Assembly (NCBI RefSeq): GCF_030519375.1
Contig: NZ_JAUMKB010000002.1
Span: forward strand, 372,001 to 436,000
Origin: Mucilaginibacter tolerans
Lineage (GTDB): Bacteria; Bacteroidota; Bacteroidia; Sphingobacteriales; Sphingobacteriaceae
Reading direction: 5' to 3'
DNA length: 64,000 bases
Positions 26,300 through 38,317 of the stretch are shown here, piece after piece (position 1 is the stretch's first letter; each line of letters starts with the position of its first letter). A program made the position numbers and the translations under genes. The notes beneath the pieces were generated by a model. That model was given only the letters and a program-made list of their open reading frames with translations. It was not told the DNA's origin and ran no database searches.

Positions 26300-26749
26300 T
26301 CAAATCAGTTGCTGGGCCAGACCGATGAGCAGCCCGTCGGCTGCGCGCAGGTAGCAAAGCCGGTAAGAATTTTGATACTGGACAATTCCCCCAACCATTT
26401 GTGCACCATGTTTTTCTTGGAGCCTTGCCACCATCTCATCAATGTTTTCAACGGTAAACATTACGCGCAGGTAACCTAGTGCATTCACCGGGGCAGTGCG
26501 GTGATCGGAAACAACTGCGGGCCTGATAAATTGAGAAAGCTCCAATCGACTGTGGCCATCGGGAGTGACCAACATTGCAATTTCCAAGCTTTGATCGCCA
26601 AGACCGGTAACACGTCCCGCCCATTCACCTTCTACCATAGCCCTGCCCTCCAGCTTCAAGCCAATCTCCTGAAAAAATGCAACCGTTTTATCGAGGGATT
26701 CAACAACAATCCCCACATTGTCCATTCTTAATAGTTTGTTTTTCGTCAT
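26300..26749 (-). CDS. VOC-family (glyoxalase-like) protein
   Basis: A 149-residue two-half VOC fold: MDNVGIVVESLDKTVAFFQEIGLKLEG opens the first half, and YLRVMFTVENIDEMVARLQEKHGAQ the second. The metal ligands typical of glyoxalase I are not clearly complete. It is transcribed towards the preceding operon. Function unknown beyond fold. Confidence 0.85.
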   Translation of the reverse strand: MTKNKLLRMDNVGIVVESLDKTVAFFQEIGLKLEGRAMVEGEWAGRVTGLGDQSLEIAMLVTPDGHSRLELSQFIRPAVVSDHRTAPVNALGYLRVMFTVENIDEMVARLQEKHGAQMVGGIVQYQNSYRLCYLRAADGLLIGLAQQLI

Positions 26750-26905
26750 AAATCTTTCTTTTAATTAAAAGTAACAATACCCTTACAATTTATGTTTTAT
26801 CAAAGAAAGACCACCTGCGGAGACAATCCAAACAATCCACGTTTCAAATCGGCAGTTGATAGATGAATTATGGGCTAATGGCTGAAGCGGCCTGTATTGA
26901 AGACC

Positions 26906-27553
26906 TTATAGCTTATTTCCCCTGGCCCGGATAATCACCTCGGCCATCAGTAAATTACCTGTCCAGCCCAACCATGATACGACATGATAAACATCCATAG
27001 GACCGGGCGCAAATAATAAAACCAGCAGCCATTTCCAAGCTCTTAGGCTCAGTGCCGAAAGCGTCAAGGCGTAGCTACGGTACATCCATATTTTGTGTAC
27101 TCTTACATCGCCTGCCCATATAGCTGCAACGCCTTTCCAGGTAAAGGCTATCCACAAAACTGCCAAAATGCAAAAAGCAGTTTGACTGACCAACCCTCCA
27201 TTTCCGTAATAACCCATGATCAGACCAGATGGCCCGGCAAGTAAAATAATGCCGCCGGTATATATCCGCCCGCTCCATTTGTGAATGGTCGGGAATCGCT
27301 GTCTTATAAAAGCAGGAAATTGCAACATACCAGACAGCAATACAAACATCCCTGTATATACATGTGCAAAAAAGGCCACGCGATAGTGCAGCATGCCTGT
27401 TACATCTCCCTTTATCTGCAGAAAGGCCACATCAGTACGCACGGGGATATACTGAAGTGTGATGAGCAGCATCAGGTAGGAAAAGAACATCAGGCAGGCA
27501 TACCATAGCGCATTGCCAGCAGTTAACAAATAATGTTTTTTACTTAGCTGCAT
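26906..27553 (-). CDS. DUF2306 membrane protein
   Basis: A 215-residue protein with about six hydrophobic segments. HKWSGRIYTGGIILLAGPSGLIMG and RVHKIWMYRSYALTLSALSLR carry the conserved histidines and arginines of DUF2306, a family of unknown function that resembles haem-binding membrane proteins. It starts six bases after the YARHG lipoprotein stop, so the two likely share a transcript. Confidence 0.8.
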   Translation of the reverse strand: MQLSKKHYLLTAGNALWYACLMFFSYLMLLITLQYIPVRTDVAFLQIKGDVTGMLHYRVAFFAHVYTGMFVLLSGMLQFPAFIRQRFPTIHKWSGRIYTGGIILLAGPSGLIMGYYGNGGLVSQTAFCILAVLWIAFTWKGVAAIWAGDVRVHKIWMYRSYALTLSALSLRAWKWLLVLLFAPGPMDVYHVVSWLGWTGNLLMAEVIIRARGNKL

Positions 27554-27559
27554 AACCGA

Positions 27560-28480
27560 TCATCGCCCGAAAGCATCATAGAATTCCTGGGCATATTTTT
27601 CGTAAGGGGCCATCATCTTCAGGTTTTGCTTTTCTATTGGGGTGAGTTCTGCAGTAACGTCATTACTGATAGGCACATACCACGACTGTTCACTGAAATA
27701 CCAGCTCAAACGCGACTTTTTAAAGGTGTAGCCATGCCGTGCAAAAATAGAATTGCGAAGTATTAAAAGGTCGGCTTTTTTTAGGTTGGCAAGGTACTTC
27801 GTAGTCAGTACATCGGTTGAAGGATTATATTTCTGTACCTCAGCTGATGTTGTAGCATAGCGCGCATCCGTATAAGTTTCTCCACTATCAGGCTTTATAT
27901 TTATCTTTTTTGATTTACTCCAATCAATATAACTACTCTCTTCCAGCTTCCAGTCCGGATTATAGTTGAAAAGCTTTTTTGTTAAAGCAAAATCGTGGGA
28001 AGGAACTTTGTCTCCGCCACTCCAGTGACCTGTAAGCAAGCTATCTCCTTTGGCAATACTCACCGTGTATGTTCCGGTTGATTTTTCGTCAGAAACACCT
28101 TTAAAAGAGAACCTGTACTTAGACCCTGATTTGATCATGTTGCATTTAAACGGACGGAGCTTTCCTTGAATTACGATGTGACCTTCTACCTGGTCGCCAT
28201 CAATATGATCAAGCGAAATGTTTATTTTATTATATCCGCTCTCGTAATCTCCATCTTCTTCAAGACTATCGGCTTTATCAGGACCGAAAATACCGGCCCA
28301 ATAGCCTGTGAGATCTTTTTCATCTTTAATAATCAGGTTCGTAGTAGCATCCGGAACAGGAAATTTTGATTTACCTGATTTTGAAGTTTGAGTTGAGCCT
28401 CCGCTTTTTTTAATACAGCCGCTGCAGCCCTGCAGACAGATAAGAGTGCCAAGGACAAAAAAATGTAATAAGGGTTTCAT
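27560..28480 (-). CDS. YARHG-domain lipoprotein
   Basis: A 306-residue exported lipoprotein; a lipobox lies in LICLQGCSGC. The C-terminal YARHG domain is clear: RNSIFARHGYTFKKSRLSWYF near residues 240-260, then the YVPISNDV and LTPIEKQN segments. YARHG is an extracellular domain of unknown function, suspected to bind or process peptidoglycan. The central region is beta-rich. It is divergent from the MarR gene. Confidence 0.85.
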   Translation of the reverse strand: MKPLLHFFVLGTLICLQGCSGCIKKSGGSTQTSKSGKSKFPVPDATTNLIIKDEKDLTGYWAGIFGPDKADSLEEDGDYESGYNKINISLDHIDGDQVEGHIVIQGKLRPFKCNMIKSGSKYRFSFKGVSDEKSTGTYTVSIAKGDSLLTGHWSGGDKVPSHDFALTKKLFNYNPDWKLEESSYIDWSKSKKINIKPDSGETYTDARYATTSAEVQKYNPSTDVLTTKYLANLKKADLLILRNSIFARHGYTFKKSRLSWYFSEQSWYVPISNDVTAELTPIEKQNLKMMAPYEKYAQEFYDAFGR

Positions 28481-28512
28481 GGTTAAAAAATTTGAGCTGA
28501 ATATACTATTTG

Positions 28513-28544
28513 TTTGGATTTATTGTCAGTGAAATTTATCTTTG
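28513..28544 (+). promoter_or_regulatory. promoter of the marR-phosphotransferase operon
   Basis: TTTG (28513-28516), 20 bases, then TATCTTTG (28537-28544), matching the Bacteroidota promoter, 26 bases before the ATG. Confidence 0.7.
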
Positions 28545-28555
28545 CAACTAAGATA

Positions 28556-28568
28556 CTTATTTAATAAG
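28556..28568 (+). promoter_or_regulatory. palindromic MarR-type operator candidate
   Basis: CTTATT-T-AATAAG is a perfect 13-base palindrome between the -7 box and the ATG, covering the expected transcription start and ribosome site. Its length is short for MarR sites, so the call is tentative. Confidence 0.45.
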
Positions 28569-28570
28569 AT

Positions 28571-29026
28571 ATGAGCAACGAGCTAATCACGAAAATAAGA
28601 AGGCTAAGCCAGCAATATGCCTACACCTCTATCCAGATGCATGAGGCTGTTGCCAGGAAGGCTGGGTTTTCAGGCACCGACCATAAATACCTGGGTTTCC
28701 TATTACAAAAAGGACAAATGACAGCCGGCGAGCTTGCCAATTTGACCGGATTGACGACAGGCGCAGTTACAGGTTTAATAGACCGGTTTGAAAAGAAAAA
28801 ACTGGTTAAAAGACAATTTGCTGAAGACGACAGACGCAAAGTTTTCATTGTACCCGACACTGAAAAAATAATGGCGCTTTTACAACCTCTTTATAAAGAA
28901 TTCCGAAACAATTCAGAAAAATTGATTGCTTCATTTCCAGAAAAGGAACTCAAAATTCTTGAGACCTATTTTTCAAAAGCAATTGAAATAATGGATGAAA
29001 CAACAAATAATATCAATAACAAGTAA
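28571..29026 (+). CDS. MarR-family transcriptional regulator
   Basis: A 151-residue winged-helix protein with the MarR pattern: MTAGELANLTGLTTGAVTGLIDRFEKK as helix-turn-helix, and the wing VKRQFAEDDRRKVF. It is followed after 18 bases by the phosphotransferase gene and most likely controls it, lifting repression when a ligand binds. The ligand is unknown. Confidence 0.93.
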   Translation: MSNELITKIRRLSQQYAYTSIQMHEAVARKAGFSGTDHKYLGFLLQKGQMTAGELANLTGLTTGAVTGLIDRFEKKKLVKRQFAEDDRRKVFIVPDTEKIMALLQPLYKEFRNNSEKLIASFPEKELKILETYFSKAIEIMDETTNNINNK

Positions 29027-31654
<2,628 letters not shown>

Positions 31655-31721
31655 CTTAGACTGCAAAATGCTACATTAGTAGAGCAAAGTGTTTACTTTC
31701 TACATTACGAAATTCTAAACA

Positions 31722-32090
31722 ATGAAACATCAGGCTAAATCAATCCGCCCTTTTATTGGGGCAAAAGATTTCGATCTTTCAAGAAGCTTTTATCGCGATA
31801 TGGGGTTTGAAGAGGTTGTCATTTCTCCTGCCATGTCTCTTTTCAAAATCAACGACGTGGGGTTCTATTTGCAAAATGCTTATATAAAAGATTGGGTCGA
31901 CAACACGATGATCTTTTTAGAGGTTGATGATGCCGACAGGTATTATCAAGAGCTTTTAGCTCTTAATCTACCCTCAAAATATGAAAATATCAGGCTGACC
32001 CCCGTTCGGGTGGACTACTGGGGGAAAGAATGTTTTGTGCACGACCCATCCGGTATACTTTGGCACTTTGGCGAATTCTTCAGAAAATAA
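31722..32090 (+). CDS. VOC-family protein (bleomycin-resistance-like)
   Basis: A 122-residue single VOC domain: IRPFIGAKDFDLSRSFYRDMGFEEV, a middle strand-rich part, and the end CFVHDPSGILWHFGEF. Such proteins bind or modify small molecules, including some antibiotics. It follows the phosphotransferase by 67 bases on the same strand, so it may be co-transcribed, but there is no direct evidence for a shared role. Confidence 0.85.
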   Translation: MKHQAKSIRPFIGAKDFDLSRSFYRDMGFEEVVISPAMSLFKINDVGFYLQNAYIKDWVDNTMIFLEVDDADRYYQELLALNLPSKYENIRLTPVRVDYWGKECFVHDPSGILWHFGEFFRK

Positions 32091-32091
32091 T

Positions 32092-32502
32092 ATGCTTCTT
32101 ATGAACCCCACATTACAATACATAGGTATAGTTAACTCAGCGCTAAAAAATATAGACGATTGTCCGCGGCAGGCTGATGAAAACGCGCCGGAAGCGTCAA
32201 TAATAATTTATCCTGAATTTACAGGCGGCATCAGAGATATAAAGCCCGGGGATGAAATATAATTGCTCACATGGCTACATATGGGCGACAGAACAGTATT
32301 AGAAACCAGACCGAGAAATAATCCTGATGCACCACTTACAGGTATATTTTCAACCCGTTCACCAGACAGGCCCAATCCTATCGGCATTCATTCTGTAAAA
32401 GTTACTTCAATAGCAAATAATGAAATTAAAATTGACGGCCTTGAGGTACTTGATCAAACACCAATAATTGATATCAAACCTATCTGGAATACGAAGCTTT
32501 AA
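32092..32502 (+). pseudogene. trmO: trmO/tsaA-like tRNA methyltransferase gene with an in-frame stop
   Basis: Translated from 32092 the frame reads a TrmO-like protein in one continuous phase: IGIVNSALKNIDDCP, then YPEFTGGIRDIKPGDEI, a TAA stop at 32260-32262, then LLTWLHMGDRTVLETRP, the family hallmark STRSPDRPNPIGIHSVKV and ILDQ/DIKPIW at the end. Nothing else is shifted or missing. TrmO adds a methyl group to t6A37 of tRNA. The stop replaces a hydrophobic codon, so TTA to TAA is a likely single change. Either a recent nonsense mutation, a sequence error, or two coding pieces. A restart at TTG 32263 or ATG 32281 would give only the C-terminal half. Confidence 0.8.
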
Positions 32503-32535
32503 CGCATAAAAGTCGCGGTTACCTCTCTTTAAAAA

Positions 32536-33351
32536 TCACACTCCGCTAAAAACTGAGAACCCGCCATCCACACAGACCATAGAGCCTGTAACGAATGCTG
32601 AAGCGTCGCTTAACAGCCAAACCAACGCGCCTATCAATTCATCCGGATGTCCGAAACGTTTGAACGGCGTATTTCTGATCACGGCCTCCCCTCTTGGGGT
32701 ATAACCACCTTCTGGTTTGGTTAATAGGTTTCTGTTTTGTTCAGTCAGGAAAAAGCCTGGCGCAAGTGCATTCATACGGATAGCATCACCATAACGGTTG
32801 GCTAATTCAACGGCAAACCACTGGTTGTAGCAATCCATAGCTGCTTTACCCATATTATAACCGAGCACCTTAGTTACTGCTCTTTTCGAGTTCATGGATG
32901 ATATATTCACAATACTTCCTTTGCCCGTTTTGGCGATTGCTTCACCAAATATCTGGGTGGGCAGTAGTGTTCCCCAAAGGTTCAGGTCCAGCACCTGCTT
33001 CATGCCATCCAGGTTCATTTTAAAAAGATCTTCATCCGGCTGCAGCACTCCTTGAGGCATATTCCCTCCGGCCCCATTCACTAATCCGTCAATCCTGCCA
33101 AAAGCATTTAATATTTTGTCCCTGGCGGCAACCAGATCACCCTGATTCAACACATCCGCAACAACAGCCAGGGCTTTCCCGCCTCTTTTATTGATAGCAT
33201 CCGCCCTTTCATTAGCCGTCGCCTCATTACGGCCCAGTATTATAACGGCTCCGCCCGCGTCAGCAATTCCATTTACAAATGAGTTACCCAGGATACCGGT
33301 ACCGCCGGTTACCACAATTACTTTGCCTTCTAAAGAAAATTTATCGTTCAT
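32536..33351 (-). CDS. SDR-family dehydrogenase, probably of uronate catabolism
   Basis: A 271-residue short-chain dehydrogenase: cofactor loop TGGTGILGNSF near residue 16, the NGAGG segment, catalytic Ser in NISSMNS, and Tyr-Lys in YNMGKAAM. The insertion LTKPEGGYTPRGEAV near 215 and the C-terminal VDGGFSVFSGV resemble SDR-type mannonate oxidoreductases (UxuB-like) of Bacteroidota; KduD is the other option. It is 10 bases after kduI, so it acts with it in hexuronate breakdown. Confidence 0.8.
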   Translation of the reverse strand: MNDKFSLEGKVIVVTGGTGILGNSFVNGIADAGGAVIILGRNEATANERADAINKRGGKALAVVADVLNQGDLVAARDKILNAFGRIDGLVNGAGGNMPQGVLQPDEDLFKMNLDGMKQVLDLNLWGTLLPTQIFGEAIAKTGKGSIVNISSMNSKRAVTKVLGYNMGKAAMDCYNQWFAVELANRYGDAIRMNALAPGFFLTEQNRNLLTKPEGGYTPRGEAVIRNTPFKRFGHPDELIGALVWLLSDASAFVTGSMVCVDGGFSVFSGV

Positions 33352-33361
33352 TGATTTATAG

Positions 33362-34192
33362 TTATTTTATGTCAGGGATATTAATAATATCCATATCTGT
33401 GTAATCCAAATTTTCGCCGGCCATGCCCCAAATAAAGCTATAGCTAGCAGTTCCACTACCCGAATGTATACTCCATGGCGGAGAAACTATCGCCTCATTA
33501 TTATTCACTGTTATATGCCTTGTTTCATCTCCTTGCCCCATGTAATGAAATACTTTTTGTCCGGCAGGCAGATCGAAATAAAAATAGACCTCCATTCGGC
33601 GGTCATGAGTGTGGGCGGGCATGGTGTTCCACACACTCCCCTCCTGTAGTATAGTTAGCCCCATTACCAGTTGACAGCTCTTTATGCCATCCATGTGGAT
33701 GTACTTATTGATTGTCCGCCTATTAGCTGTCGATGCATCACCCGCATTCACTTTTGCCGCTTCTGCATTGGTCATTATTGATGTGGGGTGAAAAGCATGA
33801 GCCGGAGCAGATAGCAGGTAGAATAAGGCAGGATTTGCCGGATCTTTACTGCTGAAAGTAACATATTCGGTACCTTTACCTATGTAAATACAATCCAGCT
33901 TATTTACAGTAAAAGTTTGTCCGTCCGCTAAAACTTCACCATCGCCAGCTATATTAATAATACCTATCTCGCGTCGTTCAAGAAAATATTTTGAACGGAG
34001 ATTAGGATAGGTTTTAAGTTCCAAAGACTTAGTTACAGGCTTAGCTGCTCCTATAATCATCCGGTCATAATGCGTATAAATGCAGTTAATTTGGTCTGAC
34101 TCGATCAGATCATCAATCAAAAACCTTTCCCTTATCAGTGCAGTCTGGTAGGTTTTAAAGTCATCTGGATGGACGCTGTGTATTACTTTCAA
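33362..34192 (-). CDS. kduI: 5-keto-4-deoxyuronate isomerase
   Basis: A 276-residue cupin-fold isomerase that converts 5-keto-4-deoxyuronate to 2,5-diketo-3-deoxygluconate in pectin and uronate breakdown. The family features are complete: YFLERREIGIINI, DCIYIGKGTEYVTF, the zinc site in MPAHTHDRRMEVYFYF, and WSIHSG. Translation must begin at a TTG (34192), because a TAA lies two codons upstream and no ATG precedes the conserved region. No polysaccharide lyase or transporter is in the window, so the substrate presumably comes from elsewhere. Confidence 0.95.
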   Translation of the reverse strand: MKVIHSVHPDDFKTYQTALIRERFLIDDLIESDQINCIYTHYDRMIIGAAKPVTKSLELKTYPNLRSKYFLERREIGIINIAGDGEVLADGQTFTVNKLDCIYIGKGTEYVTFSSKDPANPALFYLLSAPAHAFHPTSIMTNAEAAKVNAGDASTANRRTINKYIHMDGIKSCQLVMGLTILQEGSVWNTMPAHTHDRRMEVYFYFDLPAGQKVFHYMGQGDETRHITVNNNEAIVSPPWSIHSGSGTASYSFIWGMAGENLDYTDMDIINIPDIK

Positions 34193-34425
34193 AACTTAGA
34201 TGGTTTAACAATTGTGCCTGCCACAAACCTTGCAAAAGATTAAATATTAACCAAATAAATAAGTGTTTTTTTAACAAATTATATTTATCGGATCAGCATG
34301 GCGTATTTTTTTAGGTAAACCATCTGGTTCCGATTAAATTTTTGGCATTTGCGGTCACTCCCAATCAATAAAATGAATATCTTAGTGGCGGAAAACATTG
34401 TCGCTATAAAAAGCACATCTGCAAA

Positions 34426-34605
34426 ATGAAAAAAGTTCAATTATTTAGAAACTTCCTTTGGTTTCCGATAATAAGTATTACTCTTTTCAACGTAACATTT
34501 AAAATCGAGGACAAAAACTATCATATTCCGCAAAGTCATTATATTATTCTGGCTGCGCTGATTATTTTGTTCATAGCTACATTTTTCGTTGGCAAGAACT
34601 CTTAA
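34426..34605 (+). CDS. small membrane protein (59 aa)
   Basis: This 59-residue product has a basic N-terminus, a hydrophobic stretch around residues 10-22, a polar loop, and a second around 41-55 (IILAALIILFIATFFVG). It should be a two-helix or hairpin-inserting membrane protein. It is preceded by a purine-poor leader, and the frame is intact. It lies alone between the kduI promoter region and gmd. Not recognised. Confidence 0.5.
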   Translation: MKKVQLFRNFLWFPIISITLFNVTFKIEDKNYHIPQSHYIILAALIILFIATFFVGKNS

Positions 34606-34743
34606 TACATTTTATAGCACTATAAAATAGAAGTTTATTTTGAGCCAGCAGAACAAAAAGGGTCAATTTTCCGTTTAAAAAACTTGAATAACTCCCTGAA
34701 ATAGATCAGGATATTAACATCAGACTTAGAATAACAATTACTA

Positions 34744-35856
34744 ATGAAAAAAGCATTAATCACAGGAATTACCGGTCAGGATGGTGCCTATCTGGCGGAA
34801 CTCTTATTAAAAAAAGGCTATGAGGTACATGGCATAAAAAGAAGAAGCTCATTGTTTAATACCGATCGTATCGACCATCTCTATCAGGATCCTCATGACG
34901 CTAATATAAAATTCACGCTACATTATGGCGATTTGTCAGACTCAACTAACCTGATCAGAATTATACAACAGGTTCAGCCCGATGAGATATACAATCTTGG
35001 CGCTATGTCGCACGTAAAGGTTAGTTTCGACACCCCCGAATATACTGCTAATGCTGATGGCATTGGTACTTTACGTTTACTGGAAGCTATCCGCATATTG
35101 GGTCTGGAAAAGAAAACCAAAATATATCAAGCCTCGACCTCTGAATTGTATGGTTTGGTTCAGGCCGTGCCGCAATCAGAAACTACACCATTTTATCCAC
35201 GTTCGCCTTATGCTGTTGCCAAATTGTATGCTTATTGGATTACGGTAAACTATCGTGAAGCTTATGGTATTTATGCTTGTAATGGTATTCTGTTTAACCA
35301 CGAAAGTCCGCTACGCGGCGAAACTTTCGTAACCCGTAAGATCACACGCGCGGTGTCGAAGATCGCTCTTAACCTTCAAAATACATTGTTCCTGGGTAAC
35401 CTGGATGCACAACGCGACTGGGGCCATGCCAAAGATTACGTTGAGGCCATGTACCTGATACTCCAACAGGAAACACCAGAAGACTATGTTATTGCGACCG
35501 GTGTAACCACACGTGTACGTGAGTTCGTAAGGATGTCATTCAAAGAGTTAGGCATCGAAGTTGAATTCCGTGGTGAAGGTGTTAATGAAAAAGGCTATGT
35601 TGTTTCATGCGCTAACCCCGATTACCAGGTTGAAATTGGCAAAGAAGTGGTAGCTGTTGATCCTAAATATTTCCGTCCTACAGAAGTTGATCTGTTAATT
35701 GGCGACCCTACTAAATCTAAAACCAAATTAGGCTGGGAGCCAAAATACGACCTGCAAATGCTGGTAAGTGAAATGGTTCAAGCAGACGTTGATCATTTCA
35801 GAAAAGAAAAGCTATTGAAAGAGTATGGCTACGCCATCAAAAATCAGTTCGAATAA
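34744..35856 (+). CDS. gmd: GDP-mannose 4,6-dehydratase
   Basis: A 370-residue NADP-dependent SDR enzyme that turns GDP-mannose into GDP-4-keto-6-deoxymannose, the precursor of GDP-fucose and related sugars. It has [15 protein letters not shown] at the N-terminus, the GDP-mannose site [14 protein letters not shown], and the catalytic YAVAK near residue 158. Full family length. The second enzyme for fucose (GDP-fucose synthase) is not in the window. Together with the capsule genes it supplies an activated deoxyhexose. Confidence 0.97.
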   Translation: MKKALITGITGQDGAYLAELLLKKGYEVHGIKRRSSLFNTDRIDHLYQDPHDANIKFTLHYGDLSDSTNLIRIIQQVQPDEIYNLGAMSHVKVSFDTPEYTANADGIGTLRLLEAIRILGLEKKTKIYQASTSELYGLVQAVPQSETTPFYPRSPYAVAKLYAYWITVNYREAYGIYACNGILFNHESPLRGETFVTRKITRAVSKIALNLQNTLFLGNLDAQRDWGHAKDYVEAMYLILQQETPEDYVIATGVTTRVREFVRMSFKELGIEVEFRGEGVNEKGYVVSCANPDYQVEIGKEVVAVDPKYFRPTEVDLLIGDPTKSKTKLGWEPKYDLQMLVSEMVQADVDHFRKEKLLKEYGYAIKNQFE

Positions 35857-35876
35857 CATCTTACATTGTATAGAAC

Positions 35877-35914
35877 AAAAAAGTCTTTAAGAATAATCTT
35901 AAAGGCTTTTTTAT
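35877..35914 (+). terminator. terminator after gmd
   Basis: AAGTCTTTAAGA pairs with TCTTAAAGGCTT (one G-T pair, four-base loop), with A and T runs on both sides. It separates gmd from the convergent glycosyltransferase gene and can work both ways. Confidence 0.85.
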
Positions 35915-35917
35915 GCA

Positions 35918-37009
35918 TTATAAAATGCTTTTATAGACCTCAAGCGTTTCATCAGCAATCAGGTTCCAGTCATATCGTCTCATATCATAATCAATGCGTT
36001 GGTTTTCTGTAAAGCTGATGTTATCCAGGTGACTTAATAAAGAAGTTTCGTTTCCTACTTCAAAATAATTCTCTCCAGGAAGATTTACCTGTGTATTTGC
36101 AGGTATGTTGCTCGACAAAATAGGCAGCCTGTAACTCATTGCCTCTAACAAGGCTATCGGCAAACCTTCATAAAATGATGGAATAATAAATAGTGCAGCA
36201 TGAGAAAAAAGCTGCTGCAGCTTTTCGCCTTTGATGAAACCTGTTAGAACTATATTGTTTTTACGGGCCAATGCCTTTAGTTCCAAAGAATATTCTGATT
36301 CATGATCGGCATCACCTGCAATAACCAATTTATATTTTTTTGATATAGCCGATTTTGCATAAGCACGTATCATATAGTCAAAACCCTTTTCAGGAACAAA
36401 TCTGCCAAGTGTAAAAATATACTGACCTTTTATAAGATCGAGTGACTCGATATAATCCGTGTTATCGTTGATCATGGGCCTATCAACGCCATTTGGAATG
36501 AGCACGCAATCATTTCGCCCATAAGTAGCAGCGACATGATCTTTAATCTCCTGCGATATCACAATCACCTTCTTAGAGAACTTCACGCCCATCAGCTCAC
36601 CGGTCTTAAGAAAGAACTTGGCGATACCATTCCATTTCATCCTCTTATAATCGGGCCCGTGGTGGGTCATTACTACTTTCAGGCCGAGTAATCGCGCTAA
36701 ACCTGCAACCAAATTGGGACCAATGGCATGAATATGTAAAACGTCGGGACGTTTAGCCGCGGCGTGTAGCACTGCTAAGGTACTATGAACAATTGCCTCA
36801 AACGACTTACTTTTAGGCGAATAGATATTCTTTAATTTAATGCCGTGATATTCTCTCAGGCTCTTATCGATGACATAGTTGCTACGGCATATAACAGTAA
36901 TAGAATTTGCTCCGCCTTTTATCATTCTCGGGTAAAGGTGTTCGCAATGTGTTTCCACTCCACCCGGGATATGCGGTATACCGCGGGTGCCCATTACCAT
37001 TATTTTCAT
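35918..37009 (-). CDS. GT4-type glycosyltransferase
   Basis: A 363-residue GT-B fold glycosyltransferase of family 4. It starts MGTRGIPHIPGGVETHCE, the opening typical of rhamnosyltransferase-like capsule enzymes. FTLGRFVPEKGFDYMIRAYAK and PSFYEGLPIALLEAMSY with the E-x7-E motif follow. It adds a sugar to a growing repeat unit on the cytoplasmic face. Its donor is unknown. Eleven bases after the next upstream glycosyltransferase, it ends the operon. Confidence 0.9.
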   Translation of the reverse strand: MKIMVMGTRGIPHIPGGVETHCEHLYPRMIKGGANSITVICRSNYVIDKSLREYHGIKLKNIYSPKSKSFEAIVHSTLAVLHAAAKRPDVLHIHAIGPNLVAGLARLLGLKVVMTHHGPDYKRMKWNGIAKFFLKTGELMGVKFSKKVIVISQEIKDHVAATYGRNDCVLIPNGVDRPMINDNTDYIESLDLIKGQYIFTLGRFVPEKGFDYMIRAYAKSAISKKYKLVIAGDADHESEYSLELKALARKNNIVLTGFIKGEKLQQLFSHAALFIIPSFYEGLPIALLEAMSYRLPILSSNIPANTQVNLPGENYFEVGNETSLLSHLDNISFTENQRIDYDMRRYDWNLIADETLEVYKSIL

Positions 37010-37020
37010 CAGGGTATTAC

Positions 37021-38292
37021 TTAGAGTGCAACATTTAAATTACTGTAGATATCCTTCAATATACCATAATGACGCTCATAGCTCACCTGGTTCGAGATAA
37101 ATTTATATGCATTTTCACCAAACTCCTTGTTCATATTGTCATCATTCCACAGCTTGATGATCTTTTCGCGCAGATCATCAGCATTGAATGATTCAAACAG
37201 CAAACCAGTCTCACCATCATGTATAAGTTCCGGAATACCACCTATCCGCGCACCAACAATTGCTTTCTTAAATGACATCGCCTCAATCACAGAAAACGGA
37301 TAATTTTCATACCACTCTGACGGGCAAACCGTAAACTGCGCATTGGTGATCAGGTTATAAACCTCTGGCAGGGTTTTATGACCTAACAATTGTACGTTGG
37401 TTATATTATTCTCTTTAATATGTGCCTGGAATTCCGGAAGCAGGTTCCCTCCTCCCACTATTTTAAGCGGGATATCTAGTCCGCTGATCGCTTTAAATAA
37501 TGTAGATACACCTTTTATTTTCTCCAGACGACCTACATATAAAATATATTTCTCGCTGTCATTTTTCTCTTGTGCAGCCAGTGCCTCCCGGTTAAAATTA
37601 AAGCACAAATTAGTCAGCCTCAATTTATCTCTGAAAAAATTGAAGTCGTAAAATTTCTTATATAAAAACTCAGAGGGACACAGGAAGTAATCCACATGCT
37701 TAAACAGATTCATGTACCGGTGCACATAGTTTTCCAAACCGGCCAATGAACTTGCCATGTATGAGTTCTTCTTACATTTATTGATACCACATTGAATGAA
37801 GTAGCCCCCCTTACATTTTTCGCAAATGCTGCCATGTGATATAAAGGAGTTCTCAGGGCATATTAATGTATAATCATGCAGCGTCCAAACAACCGGCACC
37901 TGATGCTTTTTAAGTACAGGCAATATGCTCGGCGTAATATAATGGTTGATGTTGTGTAAGTGTGCAATATCGATTTTGGTTTCCGATAGCAGCCGCTCCA
38001 TATTTATTTTGGCTTGCTTAGAGTAAATACTTTTCCCAAGGGCCTTAACACCACCCACTATGCTTTTATTGGCATTTAATTTTTTATAGTCGATGAAGTC
38101 GACAAAGTATTTATCATAACCATAACTTTCAAAGTCTTTATCCGATTTCATTGCGAAAGGGATCACATTATGCCCTTTGCCTTGATAAAGCTTTCTTACA
38201 TTGTCAACGTAGGTCCAGTCGCCCCCTACCTGAAACCAGACCCAATTCACCATTAATATGTTTAAAGGGTTTTGGCTTTGTAAATTTTCCAT
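37021..38292 (-). CDS. GT4-type glycosyltransferase with cysteine cluster
   Basis: A 423-residue GT-B enzyme. LYVGRLEKIKGVSTLFKAI and CPSEWYENYPFSVIEAMSF mark the C-terminal donor-binding half. In the N-terminal half, the segment from 150 to 190 has six cysteines (CPEN, CEKCKGG, CGINKCKK), a pattern seen in a subset of capsule GT4 proteins and possibly a structural zinc site. Part of the polysaccharide operon. Confidence 0.9.
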   Translation of the reverse strand: MENLQSQNPLNILMVNWVWFQVGGDWTYVDNVRKLYQGKGHNVIPFAMKSDKDFESYGYDKYFVDFIDYKKLNANKSIVGGVKALGKSIYSKQAKINMERLLSETKIDIAHLHNINHYITPSILPVLKKHQVPVVWTLHDYTLICPENSFISHGSICEKCKGGYFIQCGINKCKKNSYMASSLAGLENYVHRYMNLFKHVDYFLCPSEFLYKKFYDFNFFRDKLRLTNLCFNFNREALAAQEKNDSEKYILYVGRLEKIKGVSTLFKAISGLDIPLKIVGGGNLLPEFQAHIKENNITNVQLLGHKTLPEVYNLITNAQFTVCPSEWYENYPFSVIEAMSFKKAIVGARIGGIPELIHDGETGLLFESFNADDLREKIIKLWNDDNMNKEFGENAYKFISNQVSYERHYGILKDIYSNLNVAL

Positions 38293-38317
38293 TCGCAGAT
38301 TTTGTACTTCTTAATTA

